From NCBI GenBank assembly GCA_003142855.1, contig PLNW01000101.1, positions 1 through 63,641 on the forward strand: a DNA stretch of 63,641 nucleotides. The letters are read 5' to 3'. The notes below the pieces were generated by a model. That model made no database searches and was not told the origin of the DNA. It was given only the letters and a program-made list of their open reading frames with translations. The DNA comes from Myxococcales bacterium (GTDB lineage Bacteria; Myxococcota_A; Polyangia; Fen-1088). Below are positions 27,074 to 36,120 of the stretch, piece after piece (within the stretch, counting starts at the first letter, position 1; each line of letters begins with the position of its first letter). The translations under genes were made by a program, and so were the position numbers.

Positions 27074-28318
27074 ATGGACATGGCCAGAGACGGAAAAGGT
27101 CAGGAGCAGCGCAAGACAGTTCTGTGGTTGACCTATGGCCTGCCCTGGCCCACGGACCGCGGGGATGCCATCCGCTACTTCAACCTCATTCGTCAGGTGG
27201 CTGCTCGATACCGCGTCTTGCTCTTTGCCATGCTGGAATCGCCTGATGAAGCCCGGCATGTGGCCAAGCTGGCGCCCTTTTGCGAGCGGGTCGAGTGGGC
27301 GGTCATGCGTGCCGGCTCCGAGGTCGAGCGCGCACGCGATTTTCTGGGACACCTGCTGCAGGGTCGGCCGCTTGTCACCTGGCCCTACTCCTCGCGCTCC
27401 CTGGAGACCAAGCTACGCGACCTGGTCAGCACCGGCACGGTCCACATTCTTCAGATCGAGCATTCCTTCTTGGCGCACTTCCGCGATGCGGTTCCCGAGG
27501 GCTCGCGCTGTCGGACGATCCTCTCGTTCCACAACTTCTGCGAGACGCAGTACCGCACCATGCTGCGCATGCATTCGGGTGTGGTGGCGAAGCTGGGCTT
27601 GCTGGTCAAGGCGATCCTCATGCGCGGTTGGGAGGCCCGACATGCGCCGCGTTTTGACCGGTGTCTGGTGGTTTCCGAAATCGAGGCCCAGCGTCTGCGC
27701 GCGGTGGCGGCCGGCACCGCGGTGTCGCTCATCCCCAACGGCGTGGATACCGCGGCTTTGCGCCCGTTGCCCGAGGCCGCCGCCGGCGAGCGGTTGATCT
27801 TCGTGGGCCACCTGCGCTACCCGCCCAACATCGACGCGGTTCGTTTCCTCGCGCACCACATCTTGCCGGCCCTGCGTGCGCGCATCCCGGATGCGCGCCT
27901 GACCGTGGTGGGCGACGGGGCGCCCGGCGTGCTGGGCGAGTTCCGCGGGCGCGACGACATCGACTTGGTTGGCCGCGTTCCTTCTCCGCTTCCCTACTAC
28001 CAAGACGCGCATGTCGCCGTTGTTCCTTTGCGCGCCGGTGGAGGAACCCGCCTCAAGATTCTCGAAGCCATGGCGCTGGGACGGCCCGTGGTTTCCACGC
28101 CGCTGGGCTGCGAAGGTCTCGCGGTCGAGCACGGCAAGCATCTGCTCATCGCCAGTGACGCCGAAGACTTTGCCGCAGCGGTGGCGCGTCTTCTGACCGA
28201 CCGCGCGCTTGCCACGCGCCTGACCCTGGAGGCGCGAGCCCTGGTGGAAAGGGACTATGATTGGACGGCCATCGCAGAGCGGCTGCTGCGCGTCTACGAC
28301 GAGCTGCTGGCAGTCTGA
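27074..28318 (+). CDS. Family 4 glycosyltransferase
   Basis: A GT-B enzyme of about 415 residues with N-terminal VLWLTYGLPWPTDRGDAIRYF and the C-terminal GT4 signature: LIPNGVDTAAL, GRVPSPLPYYQDAHVAVVPL, then GGGTRLKILEAMALGRPVV with the catalytic Glu. It resembles sugar transferases of exopolysaccharide or PEP-CTERM-associated clusters. I placed the start at 27074, since the upstream part of the frame overlaps the PilZ gene and has no family counterpart. The stretch to the next gene is noncoding. Confidence 0.88.
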   Translation: MDMARDGKGQEQRKTVLWLTYGLPWPTDRGDAIRYFNLIRQVAARYRVLLFAMLESPDEARHVAKLAPFCERVEWAVMRAGSEVERARDFLGHLLQGRPLVTWPYSSRSLETKLRDLVSTGTVHILQIEHSFLAHFRDAVPEGSRCRTILSFHNFCETQYRTMLRMHSGVVAKLGLLVKAILMRGWEARHAPRFDRCLVVSEIEAQRLRAVAAGTAVSLIPNGVDTAALRPLPEAAAGERLIFVGHLRYPPNIDAVRFLAHHILPALRARIPDARLTVVGDGAPGVLGEFRGRDDIDLVGRVPSPLPYYQDAHVAVVPLRAGGGTRLKILEAMALGRPVVSTPLGCEGLAVEHGKHLLIASDAEDFAAAVARLLTDRALATRLTLEARALVERDYDWTAIAERLLRVYDELLAV

Positions 28319-28645
28319 CCATCGCGGCTCTCCGGCCTCTGCGTCCTCCCCTTTCCACTCTGTACTACTAGGTTGCCGCTTCTTCGCGAGCCGCGAAGGT
28401 TTCTTCGCAACGCGCGAACATCATTCCGGTTTCTCCGACTCTGCGAACTCCCCTCTCACCTTTGTGTTCTCAGCGGCGGGGCGCTCGCGAGATGCATCAC
28501 CTCACGCCTTTTGGTTGCGGCCGTGAGGCTGCCCTGTGTTCTCAACGGAGTGTCGCTGTCCATCTGAAGCCGCATTCGTGGTTGAGTCCCCAATGTGTCA
28601 CCATGACAGTTGGCGCCGGCGCGATCCGCGGGTAAAGATGCAAGC
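28319..28645. other. Noncoding stretch with a possible terminator hairpin
   Basis: No credible gene is seen in these 327 bases. A 7-base inverted repeat CTTCGCG-AGC-CGCGAAG (28382-28398) is followed by GTTTCTTCG and may end transcription of the glycosyltransferase gene, but the T-run is weak. The rest is unstructured, with several short out-of-frame readings only. Confidence 0.35.
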
Positions 28646-30652
28646 ATGGTGTTTGACGGGCCGCGCCTCCGGCGCGATCTGGTTTCGACCATCTTGCGAG
28701 AAGATGGCGTCAAGTGCGTCGACGTTCACGATCCCAAACGGGGGTCGAGCTTCCGTCTCTTCGACTACGAGTACTCGGTCGCTCTTGCGTTCGATGGCCG
28801 GCCTCTGGCCAAGGTCATTCCCTGGGTGCGGCTCTCGACCGGGCTGGAGCTGACGGCCGATCAACTCACGGCGTTCGCTGCGCGTCTCGATCAGCTTGGA
28901 TTCCTTGAGTCGGAAAAGGCGAGGATGGCAGGGGGCGCGCCAGACGAGACGCCGGCAGTGGCCAAGTCCGACGAGGGGGCAGAGACGCCGTCGCCAACCT
29001 CCTCGCAACCCGTGCTGGCCGAGACGCCTGTGCCGGTCCCACCCCAACCCGTGCTGGCCGAGACGCCTGTGCCGGTCCCACCCCAACCCGTGCTGGCCGA
29101 GACGCCCCCGCCGCTCCCTTCGCAACTCGCACCTGCTGGAGACGTAACGCCGGCGCCATTGGCAGCGGAATCGCTCCCGGCAGCGGCGCAGTCAGCCGTC
29201 GAGACATCTCAGGCCCAAGCGGCGCCCAAAGACATCGCTCCTCCCGACGCGCTGACCGCGGCCGAGATACCCGTAGCGGCCACAGCGCAGCCCGACAGGC
29301 CTTCGCAGCACCAGCCCTGGCTGCCGGCCGCGGACGCAACGCCCGCGCCGAACGAGTCGCTTGCACCATCAGTCAGCACACCGTCGCCGGTTGCTCGCGA
29401 GACGCAGCCTGCGGCCGTTGTGGACCAGACACCGCCGCTTCCGTCTCGAGAGGAAACGCCGTTGCCCATGCCAGAGCCACGGCCCGCAAGACACATGTCC
29501 GACGGCGAGGCTGCCGAAATCACCAGCCAGTCGCCCGCTGTGCGTCCGGAGGCTCGCATGGCGGCGCACGCGCTTCGGCGGATCGTGACTCCGCCGCCGA
29601 TTCCCACGCCCACTCCCTTGGTCACCCCGTTGCCCATGCGGCCCGCGCGGGTGCGTGGCGGCCGCTGGATTCTCTCCGCTCTGCTCGGCACCCTGACAGC
29701 CGTGGTCGTTGGCGTGCTCGTTGTGCCTCTGGCGATGCGACCGCACCCACCCGCTGCCGTGCGCGTGCGCGTCCTGGTCGCCAAACCCACAGCCGTCTTG
29801 CGTTGGTTCGACGGCAGCGCGTCCGTGGAGGCATTGCCTCGCCAGGTGCTGAGCTTCCCGGCGGGCGGGAAGGTGATTCGACTCGCCTCCCCGGGAAGCG
29901 CGCTGCGGGCTGGTGATGTGGTGGCCGCGACCGACGCGGCCCGCTGGCTGCTGGCCGATCTGGCAAAGCAGGAAGAGCGGCTCGCCTACTACCAGCAACA
30001 GGTGAGAGGCGCGCGGGACACGGGCGACGACAAGCGGGTCGTTGCGGCCCGGGCTCAGGTCGAGTTCAGAGCTGGATTGGTGGAGCAGACGCAGCAGGCC
30101 CTGTCCCAGGTGGCCGTGGTGGCACAGGCCCCGGGCCAGGTCCAGGCAACTTTGGCCAGCTTGGGTCAGACTGTGCAGGCGGGCGTGCCCGCGGTGCGCA
30201 TGCAGTCGGCAGGTTGGCGCGCCAGCTTCGAGCTGCCGCGAACGCTGGCCGCGCGGGCTCGCAAGCAAGGCATCTGTGCGGCCGAGATCGAGGGGCGACC
30301 GGTTGGGTGCAGCTTGGCCGTCGAGAGTGGCGACGAAACCCACGTGGTGATCGAGCTGCCGCCAGAAGCAGCGACAGCGGCTGGTCAAATGGTGCGTCTG
30401 CTGCGTGCGCGTTTTGCCGACGCATTCCTGCTGCCGGCCTCGGCCCTGTCGCGCGTGGGTGAAGGCGACCGTGTCTTGCTGGTGGCGCCCACGGGTCGGG
30501 CCGAGGTGCGCAGCGTGGTGCTGGTGGACCGAACCGCTGCCGACGCTGTCGTCACCCAGGGTCTGGACGCTGGCGACGCCGTCATCGTCGAGACTTCCCA
30601 GCCTGTCGGGGCAGGGGAGCGGGTGCGCACAACCGAGGCGATGGGCGAGTAG
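28646..30652 (+). CDS. HlyD-like periplasmic adaptor with N-terminal PqqD-like winged-helix domain
   Basis: Residues 1-90 (from ATG 28646) look like a PqqD-type wHTH used with peptidase M50 and HlyD systems (DPKRGSSFRLFDYEYSVAL, later LTAFAARLDQLGFLE). About 250 residues of Pro/Ala/Thr-rich linker follow, including a 13-residue unit QPVLAETPVPVPP repeated three times. A single transmembrane helix lies near residue 340 (ILSALLGTLTAVVVGVLVV). The periplasmic part has a barrel-sandwich hybrid and short hairpin (LAKQEERLAYYQQQV) typical of membrane-fusion proteins. No transporter or S2P gene is adjacent in the window. Export of a peptide or processed protein is plausible. Confidence 0.75.
   Translation: MVFDGPRLRRDLVSTILREDGVKCVDVHDPKRGSSFRLFDYEYSVALAFDGRPLAKVIPWVRLSTGLELTADQLTAFAARLDQLGFLESEKARMAGGAPDETPAVAKSDEGAETPSPTSSQPVLAETPVPVPPQPVLAETPVPVPPQPVLAETPPPLPSQLAPAGDVTPAPLAAESLPAAAQSAVETSQAQAAPKDIAPPDALTAAEIPVAATAQPDRPSQHQPWLPAADATPAPNESLAPSVSTPSPVARETQPAAVVDQTPPLPSREETPLPMPEPRPARHMSDGEAAEITSQSPAVRPEARMAAHALRRIVTPPPIPTPTPLVTPLPMRPARVRGGRWILSALLGTLTAVVVGVLVVPLAMRPHPPAAVRVRVLVAKPTAVLRWFDGSASVEALPRQVLSFPAGGKVIRLASPGSALRAGDVVAATDAARWLLADLAKQEERLAYYQQQVRGARDTGDDKRVVAARAQVEFRAGLVEQTQQALSQVAVVAQAPGQVQATLASLGQTVQAGVPAVRMQSAGWRASFELPRTLAARARKQGICAAEIEGRPVGCSLAVESGDETHVVIELPPEAATAAGQMVRLLRARFADAFLLPASALSRVGEGDRVLLVAPTGRAEVRSVVLVDRTAADAVVTQGLDAGDAVIVETSQPVGAGERVRTTEAMGE
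29006..29122. repeat. 39-bp in-frame tandem repeat (QPVLAETPVPVPP)
   Basis: Three consecutive 39-base units in the linker of the HlyD-like gene. The first two (29006-29044 and 29045-29083) are nearly identical and the third diverges toward its end. This is a simple length-variable linker caused by duplication. Confidence 0.85.
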
Positions 30653-30705
30653 CCAGAGCCTGTCCGGGCTCACCCGAAGGGCCAAGACGTGCTAGGTTCC
30701 CGCCT

Positions 30706-31578
30706 ATGTTCAAGGGAGTCATCACGGCACTGGTCACACCATTTCGCGGCGATGCCATCGACGAGGAGGCCCTGCGCCGCCTGGTCGACGAGCAGCTTCG
30801 TGCGGGCATCGACGGATTCGTTCCAGTGGGGACCACGGGCGAGTCGCCCACGGTCACGGTGGAGGAGCACATCCGCATTATCAAGATCGTGGTGGAAGAG
30901 ACGCGCAAGCGCGTGCCAGTGATTGCCGGGACAGGCGCCAACTCCACCCGCGAGGCCATCGAGCTGACGCGCGAGGCGCGGGCGGTGGGCGCCGACGGCA
31001 CTTTGCAGGTCACTCCTTACTACAACCGGCCCACGCAGGACGGGCTCTTCCGCCATTTCAAGGCCATCGCCGATGCGGTGCCGCTGCCCATGTTGGTGTA
31101 CAACGTGCCCGGCCGCACGGCCTGCGACCTTTTGCCCGAAACCATGGCGCGGCTGTGCGAGGTGCCTTCCGTGGTGGGCATCAAGGAGGCCACGGGTTCG
31201 GCGCAGCGAGCGGCGCAGATCATCTCGCGCGTGGGCGACCGCATGGTGGTGCTGTCAGGCGACGATGCGACTGCCTTTCCGCTGTACGCCCTGGGCGCGC
31301 ACGGTTGTATTTCGGTCGTGTCCAACGTGGCGCCCGCCGAGATGGCGGCCATGTGGGACGCCGCGGTCGCGGGCAACTGGAACAAGGCGCGCGAGCTGCA
31401 CTACCGCGTGTTTCCGCTTTCGGAAGGACTGTTCATCGAGGCCAATCCCATTCCGGTGAAAGCTGCGTTGGCCATGATGGGCAAGATCACCGACGAGATC
31501 CGCGCGCCGCTCTACGCGATGGCTGGGGCCAATCGCGAGAAGGTGCGCAAGATTCTCGCTGACCTCAAACTCATCTGA
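30706..31578 (+). CDS. dapA: 4-hydroxy-tetrahydrodipicolinate synthase
   Basis: A 290-residue TIM barrel with the full DapA signature set: VTPFRGDAIDEEAL, GTTGESPTVTVEEH, Tyr in MLVYNVPGRTACDLLPE and the Schiff-base Lys in VVGIKEATG. It condenses pyruvate with aspartate semialdehyde in the lysine/meso-diaminopimelate pathway in the cytoplasm. dapB follows 10 bases later on the same strand, so the two form an operon. Length is normal. Confidence 0.96.
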   Translation: MFKGVITALVTPFRGDAIDEEALRRLVDEQLRAGIDGFVPVGTTGESPTVTVEEHIRIIKIVVEETRKRVPVIAGTGANSTREAIELTREARAVGADGTLQVTPYYNRPTQDGLFRHFKAIADAVPLPMLVYNVPGRTACDLLPETMARLCEVPSVVGIKEATGSAQRAAQIISRVGDRMVVLSGDDATAFPLYALGAHGCISVVSNVAPAEMAAMWDAAVAGNWNKARELHYRVFPLSEGLFIEANPIPVKAALAMMGKITDEIRAPLYAMAGANREKVRKILADLKLI

Positions 31579-31588
31579 CGGGGAAGTC

Positions 31589-32398
31589 ATGGCCGAGGCT
31601 GTACGCATCGCCGTATTAGGGGCCGCGGGCAAGATGGGCGGCGCCATCGTGCGCGCGATGGCCGAGACTCCGACCGCTGCTTTTGTGGTTGCAGTGGAGC
31701 GCCCGGATTTTTCTTCGCTGGGCGCCGACGCCAGCCGTTTGGCAGGATTGCCCGAAAGCGGAGTGCGCGTGCAAGCGGACCGGCCCGGCCGGGGAGCGGC
31801 CGACGTGTGGATCGACTTTTCCTCGCCTGGCGCGGCCCTGGCCAATGCCAGCGCCGCAGCGCAGGCGGGTGCGGCCATCGTGATCGGCACCACCGGGCTT
31901 TCCACCCAGGACAAAGACGCGATTGCCTTGGCAGCGAAGAAAGTCCCCATCGTGCTGGCGCCCAACATGTCAGTGGGCGTGAACGTGATGCTGCGCTTGG
32001 TGGCAGACGCGGCTCGCCTTTTGGGTGCTGGCTACGACGTTGAAATCGTGGAAACGCACCACCGGGCCAAGCGCGACGCGCCTTCGGGCACGGCTTTGCG
32101 TCTGGCCGAGGCCGTGGCTGAGGCCACGGGCCGTGATCTCGGCAAGAGCGCACGCTACCAGCGACATGGCGACATCGGGCCGCGCACCGCCGACGAGATC
32201 GGCATCCAGACCTTGCGCGGCGGTGACGTGGTCGGCGACCACACCGTGTTCTTCTTCGGGCAAGGCGAGCGCATCGAGATCACCCATCGGGCCTCCTCGC
32301 GCGAAGTTCTTGCCCGCGGCGCTGTCCGCGCAGCGCTCTGGCTGCACGGCCGCCGCCCCGGCCTTTTCGACATGCGCGACGTGCTGGGATTGAAGTAG
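31589..32398 (+). CDS. dapB: 4-hydroxy-tetrahydrodipicolinate reductase
   Basis: A 269-residue protein with the nucleotide-binding motif VLGAAGKMGGAIVRAM, the domain hinge APNMSVGVNVM and the DapB signature ETHHRAKRDAPSGTAL. It reduces the DapA product with NAD(P)H. Usual size and ending (ALWLHGRRPGLFDMRDVLGL). It is downstream of dapA with a 10-base gap. A divergent or new transcript begins at the next gene after about 130 bases. Confidence 0.96.
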   Translation: MAEAVRIAVLGAAGKMGGAIVRAMAETPTAAFVVAVERPDFSSLGADASRLAGLPESGVRVQADRPGRGAADVWIDFSSPGAALANASAAAQAGAAIVIGTTGLSTQDKDAIALAAKKVPIVLAPNMSVGVNVMLRLVADAARLLGAGYDVEIVETHHRAKRDAPSGTALRLAEAVAEATGRDLGKSARYQRHGDIGPRTADEIGIQTLRGGDVVGDHTVFFFGQGERIEITHRASSREVLARGAVRAALWLHGRRPGLFDMRDVLGLK

Positions 32399-32528
32399 CA
32401 GTCCCGCTGGTGTTGAGAATCAGCCAGGCGCAGCACAAGTCTGTCAGCTCCTCAACACCCGCAGTGCGGTGAAGCGCATCTGGCCTGGCTGCGAACGCTG
32501 GTCCCGGGTTTGCAGATTCCACGTCATC

Positions 32529-33536
32529 ATGCGCCCATCCACGAACATCTCTGGCACACCATCACGCGGCACCGGATGGCTGAGCGGGGCTTTGCTGCTG
32601 GCAGGAATGGCGGCCCTGGTTGTCTTGCTCCGGCGGGTTGGCGCGGAATCGGTTTTGCGGAGCATTGAACGGGTAGGCCCGAACTACGTTCTGGTTCTGG
32701 TCGCGCCCGTTGTGGGAATGGTCCTGCACTGTTGCGGCTGGCTCGTGCTGCTGCCCAAGGCGCTGCGTCCCCGACCGGCGATGGCGTTGGCGGCCTACGT
32801 GGCGTCGCAGGCTGGCGACGAGCTGGGCGCTGGCGTGGCGGGCGAGCCTCTCAAGGCGCTGGTGTTTCGTCCGCGGCTGAGAAGCAGCACCCTGGTCGCG
32901 CTGGCGCTCGACAACGGGACCAACATCGCGGCCACGGCGCTGGTGCTGGCCGGCGCTGCGTTCCTTCCCTGGGCCTCCACTTCGCTGGTGAGCGCGCGCA
33001 CCTGCACCTGGGCCGGCGCGACCAGCTTCGCTGTCGTGCTGCTCGCCGTGCTCTTCATTCTCGTCGCGCCTTTGCGTCGGTGGAATGCTGGATCCGGTCG
33101 CGTGGCTCGATTCGTTCGCCTGCTGGATGTCGCTCGCACGGCGTTGCTTTCGCGGCCGCGGCTGGTGCTGGGCAGCGTGCTGTTGCATCTGGCGGGCAAG
33201 CTGTGGATCGTAGCCGAGATGGCGCTGCTGCTGGCGTTGCTGGGTTTCAGCCCGACGCTGGCGCCCTGGCTGGGGGCCGCGTCCGTGCTCGCGTCGGTGG
33301 TGGGCGCGGCTATCCCCGGTCAGATGGGCGCGGTCGAGGCCGCGGTCTTTGCCGCCTGCACCGCCCTGGGAGTGGATGCTCCCACGGCCATGGCGCTGGT
33401 GCTGCTGCGCCGCTTGCGCGGGGGACTGTGGATTGCCCTCGGCCTGCTGCTGACCAGAATGGTCTTGGCCCATGGAAGGGTCGACGCCAACACCGCCCGT
33501 CAAGTCCGGCCAATCTTCCACACGCCCTGCGCGTGA
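32529..33536 (+). CDS. Lysylphosphatidylglycerol-synthase-type integral membrane protein (flippase-like)
   Basis: About 335 residues with eight or so hydrophobic segments, including ALLLAGMAALVVLLRRVG and GELGAG-like DELGAGVAGEPLKALV, features of the UPF0104 / lysylphosphatidylglycerol synthase transmembrane region. Only the membrane part is present, with no aminoacyltransferase domain. I used the ATG at 32529 because the upstream 20 residues look non-membrane and unconserved. Members of this family are candidate lipid or glycolipid flippases. It precedes a large polytopic gene by 30 bases, so the two may be cotranscribed. Confidence 0.72.
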   Translation: MRPSTNISGTPSRGTGWLSGALLLAGMAALVVLLRRVGAESVLRSIERVGPNYVLVLVAPVVGMVLHCCGWLVLLPKALRPRPAMALAAYVASQAGDELGAGVAGEPLKALVFRPRLRSSTLVALALDNGTNIAATALVLAGAAFLPWASTSLVSARTCTWAGATSFAVVLLAVLFILVAPLRRWNAGSGRVARFVRLLDVARTALLSRPRLVLGSVLLHLAGKLWIVAEMALLLALLGFSPTLAPWLGAASVLASVVGAAIPGQMGAVEAAVFAACTALGVDAPTAMALVLLRRLRGGLWIALGLLLTRMVLAHGRVDANTARQVRPIFHTPCA

Positions 33537-33566
33537 GAGTTCTGCGCCGTCGCTGCACATCTGGCC

Positions 33567-35282
33567 GTGGACAACGACGGGGTTCGATCGTATGAGTGGC
33601 GCAAGATGTGGTGGCCCAGCCTCCGCGCCCTCAAGGACCGCGATCCTGGCGATTTGAGCCCGCGGCCGTTTGGACGCTGGGGCCAGTTCGGGCTGTTCCT
33701 GGCGGTGTTCTGCTTCTTTCTTACGGTGCAGAGTCGCGAGCTGCCCTGGAATGATGCCAAACCCATCTACGCCGCTGCCATGAACTTCGCCTTCCATGGC
33801 CGGGTGGACGCGAGCGGCGACAACGTGCCCAAAGGGAAACGGACCTACGACGTACATCCTTTCTTGGCGTCGGCGATCCACGTGCCCGGTGCCTTGTTCC
33901 AGCGGCTGTTGGTGTCGCGTTTCCCGCAGGACACCGCCTTGGCCAAGATCGTGTCCAGCCACCTGGGCCCGGCTGCGCTGGGCGGCCTGGCAGCGGTGCT
34001 GTTTGTGCGCCTCTGTCTCTTTCTGGGGCTGGGGTTGGGCGCCAGCCTGGTGTCCAGCGTGGTGTTGGTCATGGGGACCATGGTGGGGATCTATGCCCGG
34101 GTGCCCTGGTCCGAAATGGTCCAGGCCGTGACCTTCCTGGGTTTCTTTTCGGCCTTCATGCGGGTTCTGCGCGACTACCGGGGCAAGGCCGTGCTGGTGT
34201 TGGGCGCGTGGTGCGGGGCCATCGTCAATTCCAAGGAACTGTTTGTCCTGGCTGTGCCAGGGGCATTTCTCTTGGCCCTATGGCACCACCGCGACACATT
34301 GACTCGCAAGGAAACCCTCAGGTGCGTGGGACTGGGCCTGCTGGGCGCGGCGCCCTTCTTGGTCGTTCAGTTCATCTACAACGCCATTCGCACCGGTTCG
34401 CCATTTCGCACGGCCTACGGCAACAGCGCCGTGAGTTTCGTGTTTGGCACGGAGACCCTCGACGGCTTCTTGGGTCTTTGGGCGTCGCCGGGCAAGAGCA
34501 TTTTCCTGTACAACCCGCCGCTGATCTTCGCCCTGTTTGGAATTCCCCTGATCGTGCGTCGCTGTCGGCTGTGGGCCACCGCCCTGGCGGTCACCGCGAT
34601 TCCGGTGGTCCTGGTCTATGGGAAGTTCATGTTCTGGAGCGGGGACTGGTGCTGGGGGCCGCGCTATCTGCTCTTTCTCGTGCCGTTGCTGTTGCTGCCG
34701 GGCGTGTTCTTGGTGGACGAAGCCATCAAGCATCGACGTGTCGTGGTGGGCGCGCTGGCCACCGCGGTCTTCGTCTTGGGCATCGGTGTGCAGGCCATCG
34801 GCGGCAGCCTCTATTGGGACCACTACATTCGGGTCGAGCACAACGCCCGTGCGCAATGGTTGGGGGCACCTGACCGGACGGGCAATGTGACCAAGCCGGG
34901 CACCAAGAAGCCCTGCGATCCTTGCTTCGAGGATTTCTACGGGCTCAACTGGCTGCCGCCGTTTTCTCCTCTGGCGGGTCAGTACTGGATGGCCAAGCAC
35001 ATCTGGCGGGGTGACTCCTGGGACGTGGCCGAGGCCGATGGTCCCTGGCATCGATACACCACCATCCCGCTTACCGACATTGCCGTCCCCTACGCACGCG
35101 GGAGGCTAGACTGGTGGTACCTGGAATTCAGCCAGCGCCACGCCTACCGGGCTCGCTTGCTGCAGCTGATTCTCTATCCGGCGGGGCTTCTCTTTGGTGT
35201 CTTCCTGTGTTGGTGGGGCACGCGACGCCGACAGCAGAGCGCCGCTGCGGTGGCGGAAACGGCGCCGGAGCCTGCGGCATAG
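33567..35282 (+). CDS. Polytopic membrane protein, possibly GT39/ArnT-like glycosyltransferase
   Basis: A 571-residue protein with about eleven hydrophobic segments. After the first helix, PWNDAKPIYAAA carries an acidic residue where GT-C enzymes have catalytic Asp. A large soluble loop follows near the end (CDPCFEDFYGLNWLPPF). The composition and topology suggest a GT-C membrane glycosyltransferase that uses polyprenyl-phosphate sugars, but no decisive signature is visible. It is close behind the flippase-like gene, an arrangement common in envelope glycan synthesis. Confidence 0.6.
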   Translation: MDNDGVRSYEWRKMWWPSLRALKDRDPGDLSPRPFGRWGQFGLFLAVFCFFLTVQSRELPWNDAKPIYAAAMNFAFHGRVDASGDNVPKGKRTYDVHPFLASAIHVPGALFQRLLVSRFPQDTALAKIVSSHLGPAALGGLAAVLFVRLCLFLGLGLGASLVSSVVLVMGTMVGIYARVPWSEMVQAVTFLGFFSAFMRVLRDYRGKAVLVLGAWCGAIVNSKELFVLAVPGAFLLALWHHRDTLTRKETLRCVGLGLLGAAPFLVVQFIYNAIRTGSPFRTAYGNSAVSFVFGTETLDGFLGLWASPGKSIFLYNPPLIFALFGIPLIVRRCRLWATALAVTAIPVVLVYGKFMFWSGDWCWGPRYLLFLVPLLLLPGVFLVDEAIKHRRVVVGALATAVFVLGIGVQAIGGSLYWDHYIRVEHNARAQWLGAPDRTGNVTKPGTKKPCDPCFEDFYGLNWLPPFSPLAGQYWMAKHIWRGDSWDVAEADGPWHRYTTIPLTDIAVPYARGRLDWWYLEFSQRHAYRARLLQLILYPAGLLFGVFLCWWGTRRRQQSAAAVAETAPEPAA

Positions 35283-35301
35283 GCGTGTGTGCGCGCCTAT
35301 G
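35278..35301. terminator. Possible bidirectional terminator hairpin
   Basis: A perfect 8-base inverted repeat CATAGGCG-N8-CGCCTATG straddles the stop codons of two convergent genes (ends 35282 plus and 35297 minus). There is no T-run on either side, so the evidence is only the symmetry and position. Confidence 0.4.
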
Positions 35302-35716
35302 AGCCAGCCTTGACCACCTCGACGTAGCGCAGGCGCAGATCGTAGAGAAGACTGTCCAGCAGCTTGTCCTCCTCTGGGGTGAGGTTGGACTGGGTTTTCT
35401 CCCGCAGCAGCGACAACAAATCTATGGTGTGCTTGGCCATGGGCAGGTCGCGGCGCTTGGCGGTTTCTCCTGGCGGCTCGATTTCGCCCAGGTGAATCAG
35501 CACGGAGCTGCCCAGGGAAAGGATGAAAGTGGAGAAGTCCGCCGGCGGAAATGCGCGATTGTCGTCTGCCTGCGCGCCCGCTGGCGAGGGGGCCTTGGGC
35601 TCGGCTGGCTCCGCTGGCGGGTCCTGTGCGGCTGGCCCTGACTCGGTCGCTCCGTTCTCGGAGAAGGACCGGCGATCCGTAACCTTGAACCCAGGCGGTT
35701 TCTCGGAATCCGACAT
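35297..35716 (-). CDS. DUF1844 protein
   Basis: A 139-residue protein with a variable Pro/Ala-rich N-terminus and the DUF1844 core from residue 60: DFSTFILSLGSSVLIHLGE, then AKHTIDLLSLLREKTQSNLTPEEDKLLDSLLYDLRLRYVE (split here into shorter blocks by the family alignment). The family is nearly confined to Myxococcota, Planctomycetes and Bacteroidota and has no known function. It follows a 70-residue gene by 31 bases on the same strand. Confidence 0.9.
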   Translation of the reverse strand: MSDSEKPPGFKVTDRRSFSENGATESGPAAQDPPAEPAEPKAPSPAGAQADDNRAFPPADFSTFILSLGSSVLIHLGEIEPPGETAKRRDLPMAKHTIDLLSLLREKTQSNLTPEEDKLLDSLLYDLRLRYVEVVKAGS

Positions 35717-35747
35717 GCGGCAAGGCTACGCAGCCCAGCCCGCGATT

Positions 35748-35960
35748 TCAAGCTGCGGGGTGAGGCGGGGTTTCGCTTCCAGCAGGACTCGGGTTCGCGT
35801 CGACGACCTCGTCGGGCGATCTCAGCTTGCCGGAGGCGTCGGACAGCGACTTCAAGAACTTGTCGTAGTCCTTGCGCGTAATGAGGCCACGTTTGATATT
35901 GCGTTCGACGATGCGGCGATCGAACAGGATGGGGTCCGGGGCGTCTTCGTCGCGAGTCAT
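35748..35960 (-). CDS. Small conserved-type hypothetical protein upstream of DUF1844 gene
   Basis: A 70-residue acidic/basic protein without signal. It opens MTRDEDAPDPILFDRRIVE and has an RRI, RNIKRGLITRKDYDKFLKSL helix-rich core of the kind that is encoded beside DUF1844 genes. The 31-base gap to the next gene and shared strand suggest cotranscription. No domain is recognised. Confidence 0.6.
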   Translation of the reverse strand: MTRDEDAPDPILFDRRIVERNIKRGLITRKDYDKFLKSLSDASGKLRSPDEVVDANPSPAGSETPPHPAA

Positions 35961-35975
35961 TGCGGAGAGTGCTTA

Positions 35976-36090
35976 GCGAGAGGCGTGGCCCAAGTCAAGC
36001 ACGCTGATTTTGGCCGGGGACGCGCGTCGGCAGGGCGACCGCAGGTCGCCCCTACGCGAGAGGCGTGGCCCAAGTCAAGGACGCTGATTT
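35976..36090. repeat. 35-bp direct repeat flanking a REP-type palindrome
   Basis: Copies at 35976-36010 and 36056-36090 differ at one base (GGCCCAAGTCAAG then C or G). Between them lies GGGCGACC-GCA-GGTCGCCC (36033-36051), which also occurs at 43830-43850 in the window as a 9-base-stem version. The palindrome is therefore a dispersed REP-like element, and the flanking repeat looks like duplicated or inserted sequence upstream of the cyclase gene. Confidence 0.75.
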
Positions 36091-36120
36091 CCCCGAGGAG
36101 CACGCTACAATGGGGCCACC

